DNA from: Hyphomicrobiales bacterium
GTDB taxonomy: Bacteria; Pseudomonadota; Alphaproteobacteria; Rhizobiales; Aestuariivirgaceae
NCBI GenBank assembly: GCA_013002595.1
Contig: JABDJG010000366.1
Span: forward strand, 1 to 14,744
Direction of reading: 5' to 3'
Length of the DNA stretch: 14,744 nt
Shown: one piece after another, positions 1 to 5,961 of the stretch
Layout of the letters: each line of letters opens with the position of its first letter
Numbering within the stretch: position 1 is the stretch's first letter
Translations under genes and position numbers: made by a program
The notes under the pieces: generated by a model
The model's database searches: none
Told to the model about the DNA's origin: nothing
What the model saw: only the letters and a program-made list of their open reading frames with translations

Positions 1-112
1 CGCGCAAGTTTTCAGCAAATCGGGCAAATTCAACGGAAAAGACACTTTTGGCGTGGAATTTGCTTCATCTTGGGTGACATAAAGCAACTGCAAATCGAGT
101 CGTAGAGAGCAT
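1..112. other. Upstream region of glmU, possible 3' end of an upstream gene
   Basis: No recognisable gene lies in this stretch. Reading from the left edge in frame 2, an open frame of 26 codons ends at a TAA at 80-82. Its last residues read FGVEFASSWVT, which could be the C-terminus of an upstream plus-strand gene. The other two forward frames are also open for at least 24 codons, so openness alone proves little. Only a weak purine-rich AGAGAG (104-109) precedes the glmU start. I found no promoter good enough to call. Confidence 0.3.
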
Positions 113-1459
113 ATGGCGGCAACAGCATTTATCGTACTGGCAGCAGGGATCGGATCGCGGATGGCGTCCGATCAGCCCAAAGTTCTGCATCGGGCCGGTG
201 GGCGCTCGCTGCTGGGACATGTCCTGAACGCGGTCAAGGCGCTTGCACCGGCAGAGGTCTGTGTGGTGGTTGGCCCGGACATGGACGCGGTGAAAGCTGA
301 GGCCGAAACGGTGGTGCCGAATGTGCGGACCGTCATTCAGAGCGAGCGGAACGGTACGGCACATGCTGCCCGTATGGCCAAAGACGCGTTACAGGATTTC
401 GCCGGTACCATCGTTGTCATGTTCGGCGACGGACCGTTGGTCAGACCTGAAACGCTAACAGAGCTGGTTTCGGTTATTGAGAACGGCGCGGACATGGCTC
501 TGGTCGGCTTTGAAGCGGCCGACCCGCAAGGATATGGTCGGTTTATTCTTAAGGATGGCGCGTTAACGGCCATTCGCGAGGAAAATGATGCCTCTGAGGC
601 TGAACGCAAGATCACCTTGTGCAACTCCGGTATCACAGCTGCCGGGGCTGATCTGTTATGGCCGTTGCTGGCGCGTATCGGCAATGACAATGCACAAGGC
701 GAGTACTATCTCACCGACCTTGTCGAGCTGGCGGTTGCGGACGGGCGCCAGGTGGCGCACTCGATATGCAGCGAACAAGAGGTTCAAGGCGTGAATTCAA
801 GGGCGCAACTGGCCGAAATCGAAGCCAGACTGCAGGACGAGTACCGGGAAAAGGCGATGGCCGGCGGCGCGACACTGATTGCACCGCAAACGGTTTTCCT
901 GTCGCATGACACCACGATCGGCCGTGGCGTCGTGATCGAGCCGCACGTCGTGATATTGGCTGGCGTGACCATCGGTGATGGCGCCGTGGTGCGGGCCTTC
1001 AGCCATCTGGAAGGCGCCGAGATTGGTCCTGGCTGTGTGGTCGGGCCCTATGCGCGATTGCGGCCCGGCGCCCGATTGGCCAAGGGGGCAAAGGTCGGCA
1101 ATTTCGTTGAGATCAAGAATGCGGATCTGGAACAGGGCAGCAAGGTCAATCATCTGAGCTATATCGGCGATGCCAGGGTCGGGCAGGGCGCCAACATCGG
1201 CGCCGGCACGATCACCTGCAATTATGATGGTTTCAACAAGCATTTCACCGATATCGGCAAGGGCGCATTCGTCGGCTCGAACAGCGCACTCGTTGCACCG
1301 GTGAAGATCGGTGACGGCGCGTTTGTCGGTTCGGGCAGCGTGGTGACGCGTGATGTGGCCGAAGATGCACTGACGGTGGCCCGGGGCCGCCAGGAAGACC
1401 GGCCCGGCTGGTCGGCAAAATTCAGGGCCATTCAATCCAAGTCCAAGAAAAAATCCTGA
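113..1459 (+). CDS. glmU: Bifunctional UDP-GlcNAc pyrophosphorylase / glucosamine-1-phosphate N-acetyltransferase
   Basis: GlmU carries out the last two steps to UDP-GlcNAc in the cytoplasm: acetylation of glucosamine-1-phosphate using acetyl-CoA, then uridylyl transfer from UTP. The 448 residues match the family length (E. coli about 456). The N-terminal nucleotidyltransferase shows LAAGIGSRM (9-17), PKVLH (22-26), GTAHA (81-85) and GDGPL (105-109); the third position of the last motif is commonly V or T in relatives. From about residue 255 to the end there are left-handed beta-helix hexapeptide repeats. They include NFVEIKN, KVNHLSYIGDA with His347 at the place of the E. coli catalytic His363, and the acetyl-CoA-site stretch GAGTITCNYDG. 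The tail is Lys/Ser-rich. The ATG is preceded only by a weak AGAGAG, but it begins the conserved N-terminus. glmS follows after 36 nt, suggesting co-transcription. GlmM, which links the two reactions, is not in the window. Confidence 0.97.
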   Translation: MAATAFIVLAAGIGSRMASDQPKVLHRAGGRSLLGHVLNAVKALAPAEVCVVVGPDMDAVKAEAETVVPNVRTVIQSERNGTAHAARMAKDALQDFAGTIVVMFGDGPLVRPETLTELVSVIENGADMALVGFEAADPQGYGRFILKDGALTAIREENDASEAERKITLCNSGITAAGADLLWPLLARIGNDNAQGEYYLTDLVELAVADGRQVAHSICSEQEVQGVNSRAQLAEIEARLQDEYREKAMAGGATLIAPQTVFLSHDTTIGRGVVIEPHVVILAGVTIGDGAVVRAFSHLEGAEIGPGCVVGPYARLRPGARLAKGAKVGNFVEIKNADLEQGSKVNHLSYIGDARVGQGANIGAGTITCNYDGFNKHFTDIGKGAFVGSNSALVAPVKIGDGAFVGSGSVVTRDVAEDALTVARGRQEDRPGWSAKFRAIQSKSKKKS

Positions 1460-1495
1460 CGGGCAATCGCTCGTTGCAAGCTTAAGGAGCGCGTC

Positions 1496-3322
1496 ATGTG
1501 CGGCATTGTTGGTATTCTGGGGCAGGGGCCGGTGGTCTGGAAACTGGTCGACGCGCTCAAGCGTCTGGAATACCGCGGCTATGATTCAGCCGGCATCGCG
1601 GTGCTTGCCAACGGCAAGATGGAACGGGTGCGGGCGCCAGGCAAGCTGGAGGCCCTGTCGGAAAAGCTGCGCTCGCATGAGCTGCTGGCCACCGCCGGCA
1701 TCGGCCATACGCGTTGGGCGACACACGGCGCGCCGGTTGAAAAGAACGCCCATCCGCATATCGGTGGTTCAGTTGGGGTTGTTCACAACGGCATCATTGA
1801 AAACTTCAAGGAACTCAAGGACGAACTGGCAGCCGGCGGCACCAGGTTTGCCACCGACACGGATACCGAAGTCGTTGCCTACATGATCGACCGTGAGCTT
1901 AAGGCCGGCAAGTCGCCGCGTGAGGCAACTCATTCGACGCTCGAACGCCTGGAAGGCGCTTTTGCCTTTGCCATCATATTCGAAGGCGAGGACGATCTGA
2001 TGATCGGCGCCCGGCGCGGCAGCCCGCTGGCAGTCGGTCATGGGCACAATGAAATGTTCCTGGGCTCGGATGCGATCGCGCTGGCGCCGTTCACCAACAA
2101 AGTGACCTATCTGGAAGACGGTGATCATGTCGTCGTGACCCGTTCCTCATTCGAACTGTACAACGAGGCAGGCGAACAGGTGATCCGGCCGCTCAATTTC
2201 ACCCAGGCTTCGGCGTTGCTGGTCGACAAAGGCAATCATCGCCACTTCATGGCCAAGGAAATTGCCGAGCAACCCGATGTGATCGGGCACACACTGGCTG
2301 AATATGTCGATTTCGAGACACGCACGGTCAAGCTGCCTGAAGACGCGGAGTTTGATTTTGCCGGCCTAGACCGGTTGACCATCACGGCCTGCGGTACGGC
2401 GTCCTATGCCGGGCTTGTCGGCAAATACTGGTTCGAGCGTTATGCGCGCCTGCCGGTTGAGGTCGATATTGCTTCCGAGTTCCGCTACCGCGAGGCGCCG
2501 ATGACCAAAGGCGGGCTGTCACTGGTCATTTCCCAGTCTGGCGAAACCGCCGACACGCTGGCGGCACTTCGCTATTGCAAGTCACAGGGCCAGCGGGTTG
2601 GTGCCATCGTCAACGTGCCGGAATCAACCATTGCCCGCGAGAGTGACATCGTGGTGCGGACATATGCCGGGCCTGAGATCGGCGTTGCCTCAACCAAGGC
2701 GTTCACCTGTCAGCTGGCCGTACTGGCCTGCATGGCGATTGCTGCGGCGCGCCAACGCGGCGTCATGAGCCAGGAGCGCGAGCAGGAACTGGTCGGCGCT
2801 CTGATTGGTCTGCCCCGTTTGCTGGTCAATGCGCTGGAACATGAGGATCACATCGATGAAATCGCCCGCGGCATCGCCAGATCGCGTGATGTGTTGTATC
2901 TCGGCCGCGGAATCAATTTTCCAATCGCGCTGGAAGGTGCGCTCAAGCTCAAGGAGCTGTCCTACATTCATGCCGAAGGGTATGCCGCAGGTGAACTCAA
3001 GCATGGTCCGATCGCGCTCATTGAGGAAGGCGTCCCGGTTGTGGTGATCGCGCCGCGCGATGATCTGTTCGACAAGACGGTTTCGAATATGGAGGAGGTT
3101 GCCGCGCGCGGCGCCCATATTGTCCTGATCACCGACAGTGCCGGCGCTGAGGCGATTGGTGAAGGATCTTTCGATTCCATTACCGTGCCGCAGGCCGAGG
3201 CCTTCATCTCTCCGATTCTGTACGCGATTCCTGTGCAGTTGCTGGCCTATCATGCCGCGGTCTTCATGGGCACCGACGTTGATCAACCCCGGAATTTAGC
3301 CAAATCCGTCACTGTCGAATAG
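1496..3322 (+). CDS. glmS: Glutamine--fructose-6-phosphate aminotransferase (isomerizing)
   Basis: GlmS converts fructose-6-phosphate and glutamine to glucosamine-6-phosphate and glutamate, the committed step of amino-sugar synthesis. The 608 residues fit the family (E. coli 609). The N-terminal class II glutamine amidotransferase begins MCGIVGILG; after Met removal Cys2 is the nucleophile. It continues with EYRGYDSAG, HTRWATHG and HNGIIEN. Two SIS sugar-isomerase domains follow: CGTASYAG near residue 299, SQSGETADT near 346, and ELSYIHAEGYAAGELKHGP in the second. The protein ends with the family signature DQPRNLAKSVTVE. The start is set by AAGGAG (1484-1489), six bases before the ATG, and by the need for Cys at position 2. 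The glmU stop lies 36 nt upstream, so the two probably form one operon. No glmS ribozyme would be expected in this lineage, and the 36-nt gap is too short to hold one. Confidence 0.98.
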   Translation: MCGIVGILGQGPVVWKLVDALKRLEYRGYDSAGIAVLANGKMERVRAPGKLEALSEKLRSHELLATAGIGHTRWATHGAPVEKNAHPHIGGSVGVVHNGIIENFKELKDELAAGGTRFATDTDTEVVAYMIDRELKAGKSPREATHSTLERLEGAFAFAIIFEGEDDLMIGARRGSPLAVGHGHNEMFLGSDAIALAPFTNKVTYLEDGDHVVVTRSSFELYNEAGEQVIRPLNFTQASALLVDKGNHRHFMAKEIAEQPDVIGHTLAEYVDFETRTVKLPEDAEFDFAGLDRLTITACGTASYAGLVGKYWFERYARLPVEVDIASEFRYREAPMTKGGLSLVISQSGETADTLAALRYCKSQGQRVGAIVNVPESTIARESDIVVRTYAGPEIGVASTKAFTCQLAVLACMAIAAARQRGVMSQEREQELVGALIGLPRLLVNALEHEDHIDEIARGIARSRDVLYLGRGINFPIALEGALKLKELSYIHAEGYAAGELKHGPIALIEEGVPVVVIAPRDDLFDKTVSNMEEVAARGAHIVLITDSAGAEAIGEGSFDSITVPQAEAFISPILYAIPVQLLAYHAAVFMGTDVDQPRNLAKSVTVE

Positions 3323-3354
3323 GTTTGCCGTTTCTTTTGCGTCTTAGCTAAGCT

Positions 3355-3379
3355 TTAACCATACGCTGGCAAATTAACC
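3355..3379 (+). promoter_or_regulatory. Candidate CtrA-type binding site upstream of the SPOR protein gene
   Basis: TTAACCAT (3355-3362) is followed by a second TTAACC (3374-3379), with starts 19 bases apart, ending four bases before the ATG at 3383. TTAACCAT is a described CtrA half-site form in alphaproteobacteria. The spacing does not match the full TTAA-N7-TTAA site, so this is only a candidate. A 10-bp palindrome CTTAGCTAAG (3343-3352) lies just upstream. No Shine-Dalgarno sequence is visible before the ATG. Confidence 0.3.
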
Positions 3380-3382
3380 GGC

Positions 3383-4666
3383 ATGAAAATACGGTTAGTT
3401 TTGTTAGCGTCTGTTTGTACTGCGTTGCTTGCCGCAAGTGCGGCTGTTCCTGCTGTATCCGCCACCGCAGAAAAGTCATCTGCGGCCCTTGCCTCTGAAA
3501 ACGCCTATAAAGCACTTGTGTCGGGGCGTTCGCTTGATGCGATCAAGCTTTATGCAGAAGCGATTGAATCGCGCCAGCTTGGTCCCGATCTGCTTGCTAA
3601 TTCACTGCTCAACCGGGCGCTTGCCTTCCAGAATGTGGGGCAGCATCAAGAAGCCATCGATGATTATTCAGCCGCGCTGAGGATCGATGCGATGGGCCCG
3701 AAGCTGCGGTCCGTTGCATTGTATAATCGGGGCCTGGCGCATCACAAGATCGCCAAACCGGCAATGGCGATTGAAGATTTCACCAGCGCGCTGTTTCTGG
3801 ATGTCGGGTTCTCTCAGGCCTATTACAGCCGCGGCAATGTGCTCCGGCGCAGCGGTCAGTTCCTGTTTGCGCTGTCGGACTATGAAAAGGCGATGAAATA
3901 TTCGCATCCCGAGCCACACCTGCCGCTTTATGGCACTGCTTTGACCTATGAATCGCTGCGCCGGCCGCAAGAGGCCCAGAGCGCATTGGTCAAGGCCCTG
4001 GCGCTGAAACCTGATTTCATGGCGGCCCGCGAAATGCTGACGACGTTGATCCAGCCGGAGGGTAATCAACCGGCCACGGATAAAGGTGCTGAGAAAAAGG
4101 TTGCGGCTCGCAAGCTGCCGGCATCGTTTACGATCTCCAATGATGCCCTCGTGACGGGCTCCGTCCTGGGCGGCAATCCGGATATGGTTATGCGCAAGGA
4201 AGGCCTGCCGGCGCCTGTCAGCCCACCTGGTGTGGTCCAGCATTTGGCCAAGGTGGTCCCGGCAAGTACGAATGCACAACTCAGCGCAGCTGAACAGATC
4301 GCCGGTCTGCAGGCGCCTCCCATTCCCGAGCTGCCCAAGAAGGCCGAGGTCGTGAAAGTGTCGGCCGTTGTCGATCAGGCTGGCGAGCCGGCAGCGCGGC
4401 CAAACCGGCAACCTCATGGATGGGCGGTCCAGATATCTTCGCAAAAAAGGGAAGATGCCGCCTGGTCGATGTGGAAAAAGATGCAGACCAAACACGCATC
4501 GCTGCTGCGCCCACATGAAGCCAACGTGATCAAGGCTGATCTGGGTGACCGGGGCATTTTCTTCCGGCTGCGGGTCACCGGACTGGACGACCGAAGTGCG
4601 GCGAGCAAACTTTGCAAGCGCCTGAAAGCACGCGGCACGTCATGCTTTGTGGCGCGTCCTAGCTAG
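3383..4666 (+). CDS. Exported TPR protein with C-terminal SPOR domain
   Basis: A 427-residue protein with three visible parts. Residues 1-27 look like a Sec signal peptide: MKIR, a hydrophobic core, then AVPAVSA. The Cys at residue 12 is not in a lipobox, so this is probably not a lipoprotein. Residues about 35-215 contain tetratricopeptide repeats; the helix pairs SLLNRALAFQNVGQHQEAI, ALYNRGLAHHKIAKPAMAI and AYYSRGNVLRRSGQFLFAL have TPR spacing. A Pro/Ala/Lys-rich linker follows (about 225-344). Residues 345-424 read as a SPOR domain (WAVQISSQ, IFFRLRVTGL, LCKRLKARGTSCFV). SPOR domains bind glycan strands stripped of stem peptides, often at the septum, and TPRs mediate protein contacts. A periplasmic role at the cell wall is therefore inferred, not shown. 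The start is chosen for the signal peptide. The gene follows glmS by 60 nt, and its 3' end overlaps the convergent DUF454 gene by 8 bp. Confidence 0.85.
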   Translation: MKIRLVLLASVCTALLAASAAVPAVSATAEKSSAALASENAYKALVSGRSLDAIKLYAEAIESRQLGPDLLANSLLNRALAFQNVGQHQEAIDDYSAALRIDAMGPKLRSVALYNRGLAHHKIAKPAMAIEDFTSALFLDVGFSQAYYSRGNVLRRSGQFLFALSDYEKAMKYSHPEPHLPLYGTALTYESLRRPQEAQSALVKALALKPDFMAAREMLTTLIQPEGNQPATDKGAEKKVAARKLPASFTISNDALVTGSVLGGNPDMVMRKEGLPAPVSPPGVVQHLAKVVPASTNAQLSAAEQIAGLQAPPIPELPKKAEVVKVSAVVDQAGEPAARPNRQPHGWAVQISSQKREDAAWSMWKKMQTKHASLLRPHEANVIKADLGDRGIFFRLRVTGLDDRSAASKLCKRLKARGTSCFVARPS

Positions 4667-4667
4667 G
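4658..4667. repeat. 10-bp palindrome carrying both convergent stop codons
   Basis: CCTAGCTAGG is a perfect palindrome. Read on either strand in the coding frame it gives CCT AGC TAG, so the SPOR protein and the DUF454 protein both end Arg-Pro-Ser-stop. The two coding regions share 8 bp here (4659-4666). Confidence 0.85.
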
Positions 4668-5078
4668 TCTGGTCGAGATAAAGGCGGCAGCGCCGAGCAA
4701 TATCACGCCGACGCCAATCTTCACGTAGGCCGATGCATCTGTTGCCAGCGCAAGCCAGGCAAAGCTGGCGCACATCATGGCAAGCGCCAGTATTTTCGCA
4801 CGCAGCGGTATGATGCCTTCATCCTGCCAGTCGGTAATGTAGGGCCCAAGTTTTGCATGGGCCCGCAACCATGCGGCCGCGGCAGGTGATGATTTGGTGA
4901 AGGCCCACAGGGCGACCAGCAAGAACGGTGTGGTGGGCAGTACGGGTAAAAACGCGCCTGCGATCCCGAGCGCGACGAAGACCCAGCCGACAGACAGATA
5001 AACCGGTCTGGCCCACCGGCCAGCGACATCTTGGTTGCTGTCGTTCGTCACTGCACTTGACCCTGTTTGTGTGTTCAA
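4659..5078 (-). CDS. DUF454 (YbaN-like) small inner-membrane protein
   Basis: A 139-residue protein of the DUF454/YbaN family, whose molecular function is not established. Hydrophobic segments lie at about 26-60 (probably a hairpin of two helices), 95-113 and 117-134. The family motifs are clear: LPVLPTTPFLL (44-54), FTKSSP (60-65), GPYITDW (78-84) and IPLRAK (90-95). An in-frame ATG at 5117 would give 13 extra residues. I prefer the TTG at 5078 because a complete AGGAGGTGAT ribosome-binding site sits three bases upstream of it; with the ATG start that site would be inside the gene. The gene is convergent with the SPOR gene, overlapping it by 8 bp, and divergent from DUF502 (109 nt between starts). 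The family assignment is firm and the role unknown. Confidence 0.85.
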   Translation of the reverse strand: MNTQTGSSAVTNDSNQDVAGRWARPVYLSVGWVFVALGIAGAFLPVLPTTPFLLVALWAFTKSSPAAAAWLRAHAKLGPYITDWQDEGIIPLRAKILALAMMCASFAWLALATDASAYVKIGVGVILLGAAAFISTRPS

Positions 5079-5081
5079 TTT

Positions 5082-5091
5082 ATCACCTCCT
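5082..5091 (-). promoter_or_regulatory. Full-length Shine-Dalgarno sequence fixing a TTG start
   Basis: On the minus strand AGGAGGTGAT, followed by AAA and TTG, is a 10-base exact complement of the 3' end of 16S rRNA (ATCACCTCCT). The seven bases between AGGAGG and the TTG are an optimal distance. The site sits inside the frame of the longer ATG reading, which is why the TTG at 5078 is preferred as the start. Confidence 0.8.
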
Positions 5092-5187
5092 ATCAACGCA
5101 GCTGCAACTAATGGCAACGAAAATAGTTTGATTGCATGGAGCTGGATCGATAAGCCGTAGCAACGTGAAAAATGGGGTGGCCTGCCA
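5092..5187. promoter_or_regulatory. Divergent intergenic region between DUF454 and DUF502
   Basis: About 96 bp separates the minus-strand DUF454 ribosome-binding site from the plus-strand DUF502 start, so promoters for both must lie here or within the neighbouring genes. It is more AT-rich than the flanking genes. GGGGTGG (5174-5180), seven bases before the ATG at 5188, is the likely DUF502 ribosome-binding site. I could not pick convincing -35 and -10 boxes. Confidence 0.4.
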
Positions 5188-5961
5188 ATGGGCTTTTTGA
5201 GACGATTTAGAAACTACTTTCTGACTGGTCTGGTGGTCAGTGCGCCGATCGGCATCACTGCCTGGCTGGCCTGGTGGTTCGTGTCTCTGTTCGATGCCTG
5301 GGTCAAGCCGTTCATCCCTTCGGTCTACAATCCGGACACGTATCTGCCGTTCAGCGTGCCGGGCGTGGGTCTGCTAGCCGCCATACTGGGCATTGCGCTG
5401 ATTGGCGCCTTGGCGGCAAATCTGGTCGGCCGCACGATCCTTGGTTATTGGGAAATACTGCTCGACCGGATGCCGGTGATCCGTAGTGTTTACAAGGCGA
5501 TGAAGCAGATTTTTCAAACTGCGTTCTCCCAGGAGAGTGCAACATTTGAAAAGGTTGGGCTGATCGAATACCCACGCCGCGGCGTCCATGTGGTGGTGTT
5601 CATTGCCCGGGCGCTCGACAGTGGTGAAATCGGGTTGGAGCCAGGTCAAGAGATGGTGGCCTGTTTCATGCCGACCACGCCAAACCCCACGTCCGGTTTT
5701 CTGTTCTTTGTGTCTGCCGAAGAAATCCGCGTTCTAGATCTGAGTGTCGAGGAAGGCGCCAAGCTGGTGATTTCGGCCGGGCTGGTGACCCGTGCCGGTG
5801 CCGGGAACGGCGAGATGGTCGAAGCGATCGACGATGAGACCATCGCATCGCTGATCCGCAAAAAGAAACAAAGTGCAGCTGCCCGCAAGCCTGCCAAAAA
5901 GAATGCGGCCAAGAAAGCCGTTGCCAAGAGAACCAAGGTCAGCCGGCAGAAAGCAACCTGA
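5188..5961 (+). CDS. DUF502 family membrane protein with Lys/Ala-rich tail
   Basis: A 257-residue protein of the DUF502 family (function unknown, widespread in alphaproteobacteria). Two transmembrane helices are visible at about 11-35 and 59-81, preceded by a basic N-terminus (LRRFRNY). The soluble part carries family motifs: MPVIRSVYKAMKQ (95-107), FPEK-type sequence at 120-123 reading FEKV, EYPRRG (127-132) and TPNPTSGF (164-171). The last roughly 33 residues (225-257) are a low-complexity tail of repeated Lys, Ala and Arg (PAKKNAAKKAVAKR), histone H1-like and beyond the conserved domain. The start is supported by GGGGTGG seven bases upstream and by the membrane-protein N-terminus. The 3' end overlaps the convergent recG by 23 bp (5939-5961). 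A DUF502 gene next to recG is a familiar arrangement in Hyphomicrobiales. Confidence 0.87.
   Translation: MGFLRRFRNYFLTGLVVSAPIGITAWLAWWFVSLFDAWVKPFIPSVYNPDTYLPFSVPGVGLLAAILGIALIGALAANLVGRTILGYWEILLDRMPVIRSVYKAMKQIFQTAFSQESATFEKVGLIEYPRRGVHVVVFIARALDSGEIGLEPGQEMVACFMPTTPNPTSGFLFFVSAEEIRVLDLSVEEGAKLVISAGLVTRAGAGNGEMVEAIDDETIASLIRKKKQSAAARKPAKKNAAKKAVAKRTKVSRQKAT

Noticed and set aside
1460..1495. glmS riboswitch or ribozyme between glmU and glmS
   Set aside because: The 36-nt gap is far too short for it, and that element belongs mainly to Gram-positive bacteria.
3323..3382. Rho-independent terminator after glmS
   Set aside because: The only inverted repeat, CTTAGCTAAG, is too short and AT-rich for a terminator stem and is not followed by a T-run.
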